DNA of 64,000 nt from Altererythrobacter ishigakiensis (GTDB lineage Bacteria > Pseudomonadota > Alphaproteobacteria > Sphingomonadales > Sphingomonadaceae), in assembly GCF_001663155.1 (NCBI RefSeq), contig NZ_CP015963.1:310001-374000 (forward strand), given 5' to 3'. Under the pieces are notes generated by a model. The model was given only the letters and a program-made list of their open reading frames with translations, searched no databases and was not told the origin of the DNA. The position numbers and the translations under genes are program-made. Positions 53,466 through 63,659 of this stretch are shown one piece after another; position 1 is the stretch's first letter, and each line of letters opens with the position of its first letter.

Positions 53466-55049
53466 TTACCAGAGAACTACATAAAGTCCGATCAGAATCG
53501 CGACTGTCAGCATCGCCAGCGTATTGAACAGCATACTGGTGGCGAAGGCGATATCGCCAAGCTTGACGGTCTGCTGCTCCTCTGGCGGCGTGGTCATACG
53601 AGACACCACCGCTGCTGCGACGATCGACAGCATGAACACGCCCCAGATGCGAATGATAAAGGGGACATCAGGCATGCCGAACTTAAGCGCGACATTGACT
53701 GCAAGCGATCCTAGCAGGGCGGTAAAGGCGCCCGCTGCGTTCATCTTTTTGTCAAAGAAGCCAAGCAGGAAGACCACCACGATGCCCGGCGCGATAAAGC
53801 CGGTGTACTCCTGAACCGTCTGGAACCCGCTTTCGAAGCCGCCGATAAACGGGCGGGCCAAAAACAGCGCAATAATCATGGCGCTGAACGCGGCCACACG
53901 GCCAACAGTCACATAGTGATGCTCGCCCATGTCAGGCTTCCAGCTGCGATAAAGGTCCATTGTGAAGATGGTCGAGATCGAATTCATCATCGATGCCAGC
54001 GAGCTGACCACCGCTGCGATCAGCGCTGCAAATACCAGACCGCGCAGACCCGCGGGGGCAAAGCTCATCAGCTCGCCATAAGTTCGGTCTGACTTCTCTG
54101 CCAAAGCCGCGCCATCAAGCATGCCTTGCTGGGCAAGGATGACCGCTGCGATGCCCGGGATAACCACTATGAACGGCACAAGCACCTTCAGGAAGGCTGC
54201 AAAGGCCAGGCCCTTTTGCGCTTCGCCCAGACTCTCTGCGCCCAGGGCACGCTGAATGATGTATTGGTTGAAACCCCAGTAGCTGAAGTGGAGGACCCAC
54301 AAGCCGCCAAGCAACGTCCAGATGCCGGGCAGGTCAGAATATGCCGGGTTGCTTTCATCGAGGATCATCTCGAAGTGTCCGGGCATCTCTTGCCAAAGCA
54401 TCGCGAGCCCGCCCAGCGCGCCCTCTGCGGGCAATGCATCGAGCGCGATCCATGTGATGGCAAGACCGCCCAGGATCAGAATCACAACCTGGATTATGTC
54501 GGTCAGAGCTACCGCCTTAAGCCCGCCATAGAGCGAATAGAGTGCCGCAAATCCAGCCAAGGCCGCCATTGCCGTCATCACGCTCCAACCGGTCAGCGAT
54601 GTGACCGCCAGCCCGCCTAACCACAGAACCGTTGTCAGGTTTACAGCTGTGTAGAGCGCGACCCAGAAGAAGCTCATCAGCGTCTTCACGCCGTGGCCAT
54701 ACCGCTGGTCCAGGAACTGCGGCATGGTGTAAATCTTGCGCTTGAGGAAGATCGGCAGGAAGTATTTCGCAACGATGATCAGGACAATCGCAGCTTGCCA
54801 TTCATACGCCGCGATGGCGATGCCAACTGCATAGCCCTGGCCCGATTGACCGATGATTTGTTCAGCCGAAATGTTTGACGCAATCAGCGAAGCGCCGATG
54901 GCCCACCAAGGCAAGGCGCGCCCGGCGAGGAAGTAATCCTCTGTGTTCTTGTCGTGCCCCTTGGGTTCACGACTGACAAACAGCGCAATTCCCAACAGCG
55001 CAATCGCATAGCCTGCGATGATAACGATATCGATCGTTTCGAGCGTCAC
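53466..55049 (-). CDS. Sodium/sugar symporter, SLC5/SSS family
   Basis: 527 residues, about 14 membrane spans. Recognised by EDYFLAGRALPWWAIGASLI and ASNISAEQIIGQSGQGYAVG, the sugar-transporter type of SSS protein such as vSGLT, and IYTMPQFLDQRYGHGVKTLM. Imports a sugar with sodium. GTG start at 55049 preceded by a strong GGGGGAGGAAAA. Follows the GH3 glucosidase gene by 113 bp, which holds a GCGGCC/GGCCGC hairpin, and ends at the terminator 53392-53425. It probably imports the glucose or oligosaccharide released by GH3. Confidence 0.93.
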   Translation of the reverse strand: MTLETIDIVIIAGYAIALLGIALFVSREPKGHDKNTEDYFLAGRALPWWAIGASLIASNISAEQIIGQSGQGYAVGIAIAAYEWQAAIVLIIVAKYFLPIFLKRKIYTMPQFLDQRYGHGVKTLMSFFWVALYTAVNLTTVLWLGGLAVTSLTGWSVMTAMAALAGFAALYSLYGGLKAVALTDIIQVVILILGGLAITWIALDALPAEGALGGLAMLWQEMPGHFEMILDESNPAYSDLPGIWTLLGGLWVLHFSYWGFNQYIIQRALGAESLGEAQKGLAFAAFLKVLVPFIVVIPGIAAVILAQQGMLDGAALAEKSDRTYGELMSFAPAGLRGLVFAALIAAVVSSLASMMNSISTIFTMDLYRSWKPDMGEHHYVTVGRVAAFSAMIIALFLARPFIGGFESGFQTVQEYTGFIAPGIVVVFLLGFFDKKMNAAGAFTALLGSLAVNVALKFGMPDVPFIIRIWGVFMLSIVAAAVVSRMTTPPEEQQTVKLGDIAFATSMLFNTLAMLTVAILIGLYVVLW

Positions 55050-55162
55050 CGAATTTTCCTCCCCCTTGCGGCCAGCTCTCCCGGCCGCAGACCCTTATCT
55101 TTGCAGACTAGCGGCGCATTCCCGCCTGTCCAGCCGCATACGTTCTCATTCACTCATTCCCG

Positions 55163-57571
55163 TCAGAACGAGCATTCGGTTCCTTCTGCCACTTCCTCGC
55201 GTTTGATACTGGAAATGCGGAAAGTGATGTCGGCTTCGGATTCAAAGGCGATGCGTTTGCCAAGACCCGAAAGGCAACTTTCCGTTACCACCATTTCGCG
55301 GAACCCCTTGGCCAGCGCGAGTTCAAACTGCGCGGTGACATCGAGCACGGCATCACCTGAACGTAAGCGGATCGCGCCCGTCGGCCGTGTAACCACTTCA
55401 TAAGCGATGCGATAGGCGCCACCTGTGTCATTCGACTGCTCGACGCCGAAATAAGTGCCGTCCGGCATAGCTATCTCGCGCGAATCTTCCTGCGCATCGC
55501 GATCATAGCCACTCAGTACAACACCCGCGCCATTGGTATCGCCCCGCATGTTCGGCATCAGCTCTTCGATGCCCGTGCCGTCCACACGGCCAACAAATGC
55601 GCTGGTCCCGGAACCCAAACGGCCCGATCCGAACAGATTGGTACTATCATTGGCTTCTAGTGCCGCGCATTCTTCGCTCAAATCAGCGAGTGGGATAGTG
55701 TCCGAAAACGAACGGCCAAATCCGAATGCAAAAAGAGCGCCATCGGGCGAGTTGACCGGCTGCCCCTCGCAGCTTGCAGGCCATGAGAACGACAGACGAC
55801 CGGTCGCCTCGCGCTGGCCGGTCAGAACATCAGCCACGCCAGCGCCTTCACTGCCTGGCAGCCATGATGCCACAAATGCGTCAGCCGCGTTCAGTTCACG
55901 GTTCATCCACATCGGGCGACCCGAAAGAAACACAGCGACGGTTGGAATATCCTGTTCGCTGAACTGGCGAAGCAGCTTCAGCCCTTCTTCGTCGCGGAAG
56001 ACCAGATCACGCTGATCACCAGCAAATTCGGCATAGGGATACTCACCGAATACGACAATTGCAACGTCAGGGCGCGCCTCGAAGGAGCCATCTTCTGACA
56101 ACGTCGCACTGCCGCCGTCTGCGGTCACGTTCTCTTTGATGCCATCCCAAATCGAGGTTGCTTTGGGAAAGTATTCTCTCGGCAATGTGTCCTTGCGGCC
56201 ACCCTGCCACTCAAGAGTCCAACCGCCCGACTGTTGACCCACGTCATCGGCCGCAGAGCCTGCAACCAACACATTCGCGCCTGCCTTCAATGGCAGGACA
56301 CCATCGTTCTTCAGCAGAACCTGTGACTTGGCGACGGCTTCGCGCGCCAAAGCGCGATGCTCTGGCGAGGCGAGCAGATCATATTGCCCCGCGACGCCGC
56401 GTTCAGAAGGACGCTTGGCGTTTTCGCCTAATAGTCCGGCGCGTTGCTTTACCCGAAGGACCCGTGTGACCGCTTCATCAACTCGCGCCATGGGAATGGT
56501 CCCATCTTTGACCTGCGCGATGAGCGACTCCATCAGCGGCTTCCAATCATCAGGCACCATGTAAATGTCGAGGCCGGCCATCAATGATTGCGGACAATCG
56601 GTTACCGTGCAGCCTTTAATCTGGCCGTGACCATTCCAGTCGCCGACCACTAGGCCGTCAAAGCCCATCTCACCGCGCAAGACACCGGTCAGTAGTTCTT
56701 TGTTGCCGTGCATCTTGCGGCCATTGATAGAGTTGAAGCTGGCCATCACGGCCTGAACCCCGGCATCAATTGCCTCGGGATACGGACGGCCGTGCAGATC
56801 CAGCAGTGCGTTGATGTCGCCATTGACATCACCCTGATCGACGCCTTGTTCGGTACCGCCATCACCGAAGAAGTGCTTGGCCGTCACAAAAACACGGCCA
56901 TCGCCTAGGAAATCGTCGCTGCCCGGTACACCTTGCTGCCCAACGATCAATGCCGCGCCCAGTTTCGCCACCAGATCGGGGTCTTCTGAATAACTCTCAT
57001 AGGTGCGCCCCCAACGATCATCGCGCGCAACCGCAACCGTGGGCGAGAAGTTCCAGTCGATACCCGTTACTTCGATTTCGATCGCCGTGGCGTGCCCGAT
57101 CCTTTGTACAAGGTCGGCATCGCCGGTCGCGCCAAGCGCGATATTGTGCGGGAAGAGTGTCGCGCCAACGATATTCGAGTGACCGTGGACGGCGTCAGTG
57201 CCCCACATAGTCGGTATCGCCGGCTCGCCATTCGGAAGCGGCTTAACCGAGGCGTCATACATTTCATCGGCATAGCGCAACCACTCTGACGCAGGCGCAA
57301 ATTCATCGCCATATGGGCCGCCATTGCCACCATTGAGGTAGCTGCCGAAACGATAACGTTCCATATCGTCTGGGGTGAAGGAGTTTATCTGCGGCTGAAT
57401 CAGCTGGCCGATCTTGCGCTCCAACGACATGCGCGAAACAATATCCGCTATCTGAGCTTCGCCAGTCTTGGCTGGTATTGTTGGCTGAGCAGTTTCACTC
57501 GCTGCTTCCGGCACGGTCGCACAACCCGAAAGGCTCAAGCTGGTAGCAAGCGCAAGCGCAATGTAACGCAT
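55163..57571 (-). CDS. GH3 family exo-beta-glucosidase, lipoprotein
   Basis: 802 residues. Lipoprotein signal LSLSGC (Cys17). Two-domain GH3 catalytic part: SRMSLERKIGQLIQPQINSF at the start, NFSPTVAVARDDRWGRTYES, VTAKHFFGDGGTEQGVDQGD, and the nucleophile Asp in GLVVGDWNGHGQI; then the alpha/beta-sandwich domain and a C-terminal extension of about 170 residues with a CBM-like beta pattern. Resembles ExoP-type 1,3/1,4-beta-glucan glucohydrolases of marine bacteria. Would release glucose in the periplasm. The candidate LacI operator TGTGAACGTTCCCA lies 41 bp upstream of its start. Confidence 0.93.
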   Translation of the reverse strand: MRYIALALATSLSLSGCATVPEAASETAQPTIPAKTGEAQIADIVSRMSLERKIGQLIQPQINSFTPDDMERYRFGSYLNGGNGGPYGDEFAPASEWLRYADEMYDASVKPLPNGEPAIPTMWGTDAVHGHSNIVGATLFPHNIALGATGDADLVQRIGHATAIEIEVTGIDWNFSPTVAVARDDRWGRTYESYSEDPDLVAKLGAALIVGQQGVPGSDDFLGDGRVFVTAKHFFGDGGTEQGVDQGDVNGDINALLDLHGRPYPEAIDAGVQAVMASFNSINGRKMHGNKELLTGVLRGEMGFDGLVVGDWNGHGQIKGCTVTDCPQSLMAGLDIYMVPDDWKPLMESLIAQVKDGTIPMARVDEAVTRVLRVKQRAGLLGENAKRPSERGVAGQYDLLASPEHRALAREAVAKSQVLLKNDGVLPLKAGANVLVAGSAADDVGQQSGGWTLEWQGGRKDTLPREYFPKATSIWDGIKENVTADGGSATLSEDGSFEARPDVAIVVFGEYPYAEFAGDQRDLVFRDEEGLKLLRQFSEQDIPTVAVFLSGRPMWMNRELNAADAFVASWLPGSEGAGVADVLTGQREATGRLSFSWPASCEGQPVNSPDGALFAFGFGRSFSDTIPLADLSEECAALEANDSTNLFGSGRLGSGTSAFVGRVDGTGIEELMPNMRGDTNGAGVVLSGYDRDAQEDSREIAMPDGTYFGVEQSNDTGGAYRIAYEVVTRPTGAIRLRSGDAVLDVTAQFELALAKGFREMVVTESCLSGLGKRIAFESEADITFRISSIKREEVAEGTECSF

Positions 57572-57611
57572 TAGAATTCTTCTCCCCCGTCCAATACGAG
57601 ATCAATCGCAA

Positions 57612-57625
57612 TGTGAACGTTCCCA
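57612..57625. promoter_or_regulatory. Candidate LacI-family operator upstream of GH3
   Basis: TGTGAACGTTCCCA, differing by one base from the perfect palindrome TGTGAACGTTCACA. Located between the MFS and GH3 genes, 41 bp before the GH3 start codon. The centre ACGT and 14 bp length suit a LacI/PurR-type site. Related copies occur at 63639-63652 and 63660-63673. Confidence 0.7.
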
Positions 57626-57666
57626 ACTGGCCTGACCTGACATGCTCAAGAAAAAAAATCAAGCTC

Positions 57667-58869
57667 CTATCGGCGGTAACTCATCTGCGCCAAAAGCAGG
57701 CTTGCGACGCCAACAAGTCCTGCCAGGACAAAGAACAGCCCTCCGAACCCAAAAGTCGGTACCATTGCGAGCGTCAGCCATGGAATTATCAATGAGGGAA
57801 CGGTGTTGGTGAGGTTGAAGATGCCCATATCTCGCCCGCGATTCTGAGGCTTGGGAAGAACCCGCAGAGTCTGCCCATTATGAAGCGACAGGAAGGTCAT
57901 CGATGCTAGACCAAAGAACGCATAGCCCAGGATAGCGGCCTGAATATCCTTGGAGAGCGCCATCAATACCAAGCCCAAGGCCGACAATGCCGCACAAATT
58001 GCTAATGGAAGCATCGGACGTCGACCCTTGTCTGACCATCTTCCCGCTACCAACGCAATCGGAACTGCAACACAAAGTACAGCGCTAAACAAGTTGGCGA
58101 CCGTGTTCTCTCCAATGGTTGGTGAGAGCGAACGGAGCCAGAAGAGCAGAAATGCAAAGAGCGCGGCTTCCGCGATTTGGACCAGTAAGCGAGCGGTCCA
58201 CATGCGAATGATTGCTGGGCGCGACTTGAAGCTTTCCGGGTCGTTAGGAATTGGCTCCACCACTGGTTTCATGAGGACCGGCAATTGCCGCCCCCCCCCA
58301 AGAGCTAGTGCTGGACTTACAAGTAACGCGACAAGCGCAGCAATAATCCAGAGGCGCTCCGTAGCATCAGCAAGGCCTGGTAGCGTAACAAAGGTTCCTG
58401 CCAACGCACCCATAGCCGGGGCAAGGGCAAAAAGTCCCCCCAGAAGCCCTTTTTGCATATCTGGCACGCAGTCACCGGCCCAGGCCAAAAGCGGTGCCAG
58501 CATCATGTTCAATGCAAGCTGCCAAGCTATAACCAGGACCATCAATGCGACGATGGTATGCGCTTCTCCCATAGCAATAAGGAGAAAGCAGGAAAGAAGG
58601 AGACCTGCTGCAATCCAACTTCGTCGACCACTCCATTTGTCACTGGCCCAGCCAAATCCAATGTTGGCCAGGCTGGCAAAGATCGCCCCAGCAAATGTTA
58701 TGTAGGACAAGGCTTCAATATTCTGGCTGGATGCCAACTCATTGACTTTGAGCGGCAAAAGGACCGTCAGGAACGGCACGTAGGCTACCGCGCCCCCTGC
58801 CACAGCTAGAGCCAAGGCTATCAGGAACCAAAGCGGTTGCCTGATTCCTGCAGTCGGCTCAGATGTCAT
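57667..58869 (-). CDS. MFS transporter
   Basis: 400 residues from ATG 58869; a frame to 58908 would run deeper into the LacI gene. Twelve membrane spans, with the loop motif GFGWASDKWSGRRSWIAAGL of the major facilitator superfamily between spans 2 and 3. The shape (SLC45/GPH-like, NIGFGWASDKWSGRRSW) suits a sugar:proton symporter such as those next to GH3 genes. Overlaps the LacI gene end by 11 bp. Transport of a glucan oligosaccharide or glucose is inferred from context. Confidence 0.88.
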   Translation of the reverse strand: MTSEPTAGIRQPLWFLIALALAVAGGAVAYVPFLTVLLPLKVNELASSQNIEALSYITFAGAIFASLANIGFGWASDKWSGRRSWIAAGLLLSCFLLIAMGEAHTIVALMVLVIAWQLALNMMLAPLLAWAGDCVPDMQKGLLGGLFALAPAMGALAGTFVTLPGLADATERLWIIAALVALLVSPALALGGGRQLPVLMKPVVEPIPNDPESFKSRPAIIRMWTARLLVQIAEAALFAFLLFWLRSLSPTIGENTVANLFSAVLCVAVPIALVAGRWSDKGRRPMLPLAICAALSALGLVLMALSKDIQAAILGYAFFGLASMTFLSLHNGQTLRVLPKPQNRGRDMGIFNLTNTVPSLIIPWLTLAMVPTFGFGGLFFVLAGLVGVASLLLAQMSYRR

Positions 58870-59920
58870 TCGCCCCGCGCGCTGGCCCGGTAGAGCCGCG
58901 TATCTCAAGCTTGCCTTCTACGTTTATGGGCTCACTAGGAAGCGGAGCTTTGGAAGAGTTGATCAATAACTCAACTGCGCGCGATATTGTTTGCGCAATT
59001 GGTTGGTCCACGGCTGTGAGAGGAGGGTTGGTAAACCTTACAATAGGCGTATTGTCGAAACTGATCAGCGATAGATCTAGGGGCACAGCCAAGCCAAATT
59101 CGCGCGCCACTTCGAGCGTTGCGAGGGCCATCTGATCGCTGGAAGCAATAATTGCGCTTGGCCTATCAGATTGGCTTAGCAATTGGCGAGCTGCCACCAC
59201 GCCGCTCTCAAAACCAAAATCACCTTTGATGCACAAGCCTTTGGTTTCAAGGCCAGCAAACTGCATTGCAGCCTGCCACCCGTTCACCCGCCATCCGCTT
59301 AAACTATAGTCGTCCGGCCCGGCAATGAATCCAATGCGCCGGTGGCCAAGTTCGATCAGCTTTTCTGTAGCCAAGGCGGACGAACGTTCGTCATCCATAG
59401 TGAGGCAGATGCCCGGGCCAGCTTCGCGCGATCCTATGCGCGCGAAAGGAATGTTCTTTTTCGCGAGCAATCCGGTGATCAATGGGTTTTCTGAGTGGGG
59501 AGGTGTCAAGATCACGCCATCCGGCTGAAGGGCAGCGATTGCTCCGCTCAATTCACGCTCGACATGATCACTGTGCGTATCCACTAATTCAACCATCATA
59601 CGATAGCCGTGTTCAGCGCAAGTCAGCATGCCACCAAGCAACATCTGATCGACCCAGTCCGTGCCCTGACGTGCACGCCAATCCTCGATCGTGCGCTCTC
59701 GATCATTCAATGCCAATATTAGGTATGAGCGCGAACCACTCATTCGCTGAGCAGCAATGGAAGGAACATAGCCAAGTTTGTCGATCGACGCCTGGACCTT
59801 CTCTTTCATGGCAGGACGTACGTTTGGTTCTTTATTAATGACACGACTGACGGTCTGAAGAGAAACGCCTGCATCGTCCGCTACGTGACGAATAGTTACC
59901 GCTTGCCGCCGACGCGCCAT
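58859..59920 (-). CDS. LacI-family transcriptional regulator
   Basis: 353 residues. N-terminal HTH VTIRHVADDAGVSLQTVSRV followed by the hinge helix NVRPAMKEKVQASIDKLGYV and SIAAQRM; then a periplasmic-binding-type sensor domain (DQMALATLEVAREFGLAVPL, DLSLISFDNTPIVRFTNPPL). Typical repressor of a sugar locus, released by a sugar ligand. Candidate operators of the TGTGAACGTTCACA type lie upstream of the GH3 gene and of the TonB receptor. First gene of the LacI-MFS pair. Confidence 0.94.
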   Translation of the reverse strand: MARRRQAVTIRHVADDAGVSLQTVSRVINKEPNVRPAMKEKVQASIDKLGYVPSIAAQRMSGSRSYLILALNDRERTIEDWRARQGTDWVDQMLLGGMLTCAEHGYRMMVELVDTHSDHVERELSGAIAALQPDGVILTPPHSENPLITGLLAKKNIPFARIGSREAGPGICLTMDDERSSALATEKLIELGHRRIGFIAGPDDYSLSGWRVNGWQAAMQFAGLETKGLCIKGDFGFESGVVAARQLLSQSDRPSAIIASSDQMALATLEVAREFGLAVPLDLSLISFDNTPIVRFTNPPLTAVDQPIAQTISRAVELLINSSKAPLPSEPINVEGKLEIRGSTGPARGANDI

Positions 59921-60122
59921 TTGAATTCTATTCCCGTCCGTTGGTCAGTTGATCCCAAAGCGCCCATCACCCCAAAATCAGCGCGACCACCCAAACCTGT
60001 TTATTAAGCCTGTGCATCGACAAATATAGCCTATGAATCAAGCCCCTTGCCGCGGCGGGGCCAAACCTCAGTACGAGCAGGCAGACCCGACCACAGTGAT
60101 CTTACAACCTCAAAATAGAAGA

Positions 60123-60151
60123 GGGCCTCTGTGCCAAATTCACAGAGGCCC
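60123..60151 (-). terminator. Terminator of the TonB-dependent receptor gene
   Basis: GGGCCTCTGTG (60123-60133) and CACAGAGGCCC (60141-60151), perfect 11 bp stem with a 7 nt loop, 28 bp after the receptor stop. On the minus strand it is followed by CTCTTCTATTTTG, U-rich enough for intrinsic termination. Between it and the LacI start (59921-60122) I see no gene. Confidence 0.85.
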
Positions 60152-60179
60152 AACTTCATGTCATAACGAAGCGCTCGTC

Positions 60180-63100
60180 CTAGAAGTCAAAGCGAGCAAT
60201 GAACGTGTAACGACGGTCATTGCGGAACGCTGAGCGCGGCACTCGCAGGCCCTCGAAGTTTACAACTTGCGAGGTACGAGTAACTTCATCGAGCAGGTTC
60301 ACGCCCTGAACACCAACCTTGATGTTGTCGGTCACCGAATAGAAGATCGACGCATCAAGTTGGCCAGTGGATTCTTGCCAGATAGGTGAGAACGGAATGA
60401 TGTCGTCGCGCGGGGTCACCAAGAATGCAGAACGCCAGTTATAGGCTGCGCGCGCCGCAAATGGCCCCTTCTCGTAGAACAATGTCGCATTGACAGTATG
60501 CTTTGAAATCCCCGCCAATGGCTGACCATCGACAAATGCCCCGCCGCCCAGTTCATTCGTCCCGCTAGTGACCGACGACTGGCCTACATCGGAAAGATTT
60601 GGGTTTGAGAAGTCAGATCCATCTACATAAGTGTAGGTGAACTGCCCGCCCAATCCGCTCAGCAAGCCTGGGAGGAAATCCCAAGAGTGCTGATAAGCAA
60701 TTTCGAAGCCCTTCAGATTGCCGCTCTGGTCATTGAATGGGCCTTGGAAGACATAGTCCGCCGTAGGTGACTGTTCTCCCTCGAGCTGTCTTGTCTCGAA
60801 GCCATTGTTGATGATGCCTGAGATGTCCTTGAGGAACACCGAAGCTGTCAATGAGCCGACATCGTCGAAATACCATTCAGCCGAAAGGTCATAGTTCCAT
60901 GACTCGATTGGCCTTATTTGACGGTTGCCAGTCCGGATGTTGAAAAGCGGGCCAGTCAACAAGGTGCCGCTTTCTAGCAGGTTGCCAGTATTGTCGCCCA
61001 CCGCGCCATTGATCGAGACCAATTGCAGGTCTGGGCGTGATATGCCTTTGGAAACAGCGAAGCGGAATAGCAGCCCATCGCCTACGTCCAGTTTCGCGTT
61101 GAAGCTGGGGAGCCAGCTATCAAATTTGATCTTCTGGTTCGTGGGAATGATTTCGCCTGTATGGGCCGCAGCAAATTCTGCAAGCCGCGGCGCGAATGCC
61201 GGATCGCAATAGCCCCTAACCGCACCCGGGATACGGACCGGACCAAGACAGTTCGCCTCAATCTCGGAGACCTGCACAATGCCATCGCCATTGCCCCCGG
61301 CGACTACGTCATCAAAACGGCCGGGGTCAGGATAAGCAAGCAATGCAGGTGCATCGATTTCCGTTTCGATGTAACGAAGACCGAAGTTGCCTTCGAGGTT
61401 CCAACCGTTGTTGAAATCAGTTCCGAAATCGATCCGGCCATAGGCAGCCTTGGTCTGCTCATTAACCGTCGAAACTTCGCTTGGGCAGAAGAAGCCCTGG
61501 ATATCACACGGGATTGTATTGCCTGGAACCGGGTTGAATGGATCCTGCCGGGTTCGACCATTCACACCATAGTTGAAACGCTCTGGCGACTGGCCAGCTG
61601 TCGCGATCTCATCAAATTGCTGATCGCTGACACCAGCGAGATACTCTCCGAGGAAATCATCGCCCCCAAAGTACCAAGACCCACCGCCGTCAACCGGCGT
61701 TGGCGCGTTCCCGCGCTGGAAATTGTCGCCGAACGGAGTGAGGAAATTCGCGTACTGCGGAAATTCGTCGACATAAACGCCGCCCGCAATCGCAAACTCC
61801 TGTCCCGGCAGGCCCGTATAGAAGCGGCCAGGAGTAAAGCCCGCCCAGGACGGCGTAAACGGCCCAGGGCCCTGGAAACAGCCAGGCCCTTCACCCCAAG
61901 GAGCACAACCAGCACGGCCAGCCCAAGGCGCCGACAGGTTGCCCCAGGTGCTAAAGTTCGTGTTTCGCGTTGTGCGGTCACGATCTGACCAGCGCGCACC
62001 GAAACGAGCAGCTTTAAAGAAACCGTCATCGCTGATGTCGTACTCGGCATCAAACCTTACGCTGTCGAGCTCACCTTCGTTCTTCTCACGGCTATCAAGG
62101 CCAAACCAGTAGTAGCTATAGAAACCGCTGGTGAAGTAGTCGCTTGGCGAATTTTCTGGCGCAAGAAATTCAACACTGGGCGTCTTGCCTGATAGATCAA
62201 GCGCGACATCAGCCCAGGTACGGGTAGCGCCAAATACTGAGTCGCGACGCAAGCTAGAATCGATGTGCTGCGCCTCGATGTTCACGCGGAATCGATCTGT
62301 GAGGTTCCAATCGACGTCGAAAGAGAAGTCTTCTGTAACCGACTTCGCAGCCCTCACGAAACGAAGAGCCTCAACGTTGAGGCCGCCGTTGCCGAATGGA
62401 GTGGCATAAGCATCGCCAGGCCGCTGTGTCAGAATGCCGCTTTCGAAAACACCATTCTCATCAAACTGCCATGTGCTGCCAGCACGCGGCACTGGAAACA
62501 GATTGTCAACATCTGCAGCAGGCGGAGCGATAAAGGCGAATTCTTCGGTTTCAAATGTTGTTTCAGAGCGAAGGTATTCGATCGTCGCAACGAAATCGCC
62601 GGTCGGATCTTCGTACTGGAAAATCCCAGACCAAGCTTCGCGGTCGCGGTCGAGATCCGTTGTACGGACACCAGCACCCTTTGGAACTACAACGGACCCA
62701 GCCGGCGGGAAATTGCTCTCATCAAAGCTCGGATCGCCACTAAAACCGCCGGACGTAAGCGTAAGAACGCGAATACAGTCGGCGTCGTAAGTAGTCGCAC
62801 GATAGCACGGGTCGGCAATCTGTGACGCGTCGGTGCGGCTCTTCAACTCAGAGGTTGAGTATGCAAGCTGAAAACCCACTGTTCCGCGATCGGTATCAAT
62901 GGTTGTCGACCCCAACAGGTTGAATGTCGGAGACCAATCTTCCCTTAAATCGCCGTAGTTGGCCTCGACTGATCCAGCAATCTTCAATCCAGGATTGTCT
63001 AGAGGCTTGCGAGTCACGAGATTGACGGTACCCGCAATGGCGCCTTCAACCATATCAGCTGTGACGTTTTTGAATACCTCTACTCGACCAAGTAGCTCCG

Positions 63101-63569
63101 GCGACACGTCGTTAAAGCTCAGCACTCGACCACCGTTCGCCGAGAAAATTTCGCGGCCATTTAGCTCGGAGCGCACATAGGGAATGCCGCGAATAATAAC
63201 GCCGGTGCCCTCAACCGAGAAGCGGTCGGGGTCAGTCGTCTTTTCAAATCGGCCAATGTTGACGCCGGGAACACGCTGCAATGCCTCAGCCACGGACCGG
63301 TCCGGTAGTGCACCAATGTCTTCCGCCGTGATCGCGTCAACGAAGGTATCGGAGTCACGCTTGATATTCTGCGCACTCTCTAGTGAAGCACGGAAACCAG
63401 TGACCACAATCACATTGTCGGCCTCGGCCGCCGCTTCTTCATCACCCGATTCCGCATCCTGCGCCATGGCTGGAGTCGCAATCATCGCTGATAGCGCGAT
63501 GCTCGAAGCAGTGCTGAGTGCCAGAAAACGCCGCGAGAGCACGGCTTCGGTTTGCTTTTGCTGAGACAA
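60180..63569 (-). CDS. TonB-dependent outer-membrane receptor
   Basis: 1129 residues from TTG 63569, chosen because GGGGAGGG sits four bases before it; the other in-frame option, GTG 63602, has no ribosome site. Signal peptide ends at ATPAMAQ. A TonB-box-like VIVVTGFRASLESAQNIKRD at about residue 55 is followed by the plug (AITAEDIGALPDRSVAEALQ, RVPGVNIGRF) and a large beta barrel ending YTFIARFDF with terminal Phe. It belongs to the oversized receptors of Caulobacter and sphingomonads that import oligosaccharides. In the regulon of the neighbouring LacI by operator similarity. Confidence 0.94.
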   Translation of the reverse strand: MSQQKQTEAVLSRRFLALSTASSIALSAMIATPAMAQDAESGDEEAAAEADNVIVVTGFRASLESAQNIKRDSDTFVDAITAEDIGALPDRSVAEALQRVPGVNIGRFEKTTDPDRFSVEGTGVIIRGIPYVRSELNGREIFSANGGRVLSFNDVSPELLGRVEVFKNVTADMVEGAIAGTVNLVTRKPLDNPGLKIAGSVEANYGDLREDWSPTFNLLGSTTIDTDRGTVGFQLAYSTSELKSRTDASQIADPCYRATTYDADCIRVLTLTSGGFSGDPSFDESNFPPAGSVVVPKGAGVRTTDLDRDREAWSGIFQYEDPTGDFVATIEYLRSETTFETEEFAFIAPPAADVDNLFPVPRAGSTWQFDENGVFESGILTQRPGDAYATPFGNGGLNVEALRFVRAAKSVTEDFSFDVDWNLTDRFRVNIEAQHIDSSLRRDSVFGATRTWADVALDLSGKTPSVEFLAPENSPSDYFTSGFYSYYWFGLDSREKNEGELDSVRFDAEYDISDDGFFKAARFGARWSDRDRTTRNTNFSTWGNLSAPWAGRAGCAPWGEGPGCFQGPGPFTPSWAGFTPGRFYTGLPGQEFAIAGGVYVDEFPQYANFLTPFGDNFQRGNAPTPVDGGGSWYFGGDDFLGEYLAGVSDQQFDEIATAGQSPERFNYGVNGRTRQDPFNPVPGNTIPCDIQGFFCPSEVSTVNEQTKAAYGRIDFGTDFNNGWNLEGNFGLRYIETEIDAPALLAYPDPGRFDDVVAGGNGDGIVQVSEIEANCLGPVRIPGAVRGYCDPAFAPRLAEFAAAHTGEIIPTNQKIKFDSWLPSFNAKLDVGDGLLFRFAVSKGISRPDLQLVSINGAVGDNTGNLLESGTLLTGPLFNIRTGNRQIRPIESWNYDLSAEWYFDDVGSLTASVFLKDISGIINNGFETRQLEGEQSPTADYVFQGPFNDQSGNLKGFEIAYQHSWDFLPGLLSGLGGQFTYTYVDGSDFSNPNLSDVGQSSVTSGTNELGGGAFVDGQPLAGISKHTVNATLFYEKGPFAARAAYNWRSAFLVTPRDDIIPFSPIWQESTGQLDASIFYSVTDNIKVGVQGVNLLDEVTRTSQVVNFEGLRVPRSAFRNDRRYTFIARFDF

Positions 63570-63638
63570 GTTTCCCTCCCCGGATGTGAACCTCACGCTC
63601 ACGTATGTCCTATTAACACAATATTCCTTATCGGATGA

Positions 63639-63652
63639 TGTTAGCGTTCACA
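63639..63652. promoter_or_regulatory. Candidate LacI-family operator 1, receptor/halogenase intergenic
   Basis: TGTTAGCGTTCACA: 12 of 14 bases of TGTGAACGTTCACA, with the right half-site intact. 70 bp upstream of the receptor TTG start. Its centre is 21 bp (two helical turns) from the next copy. Confidence 0.6.
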
Positions 63653-63659
63653 ACCCCAA

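Noticed and set aside
61161..61988. 275-codon plus-strand frame opposite the TonB receptor
   Set aside because: No recognisable domain; explained by codon bias of the receptor on the other strand.
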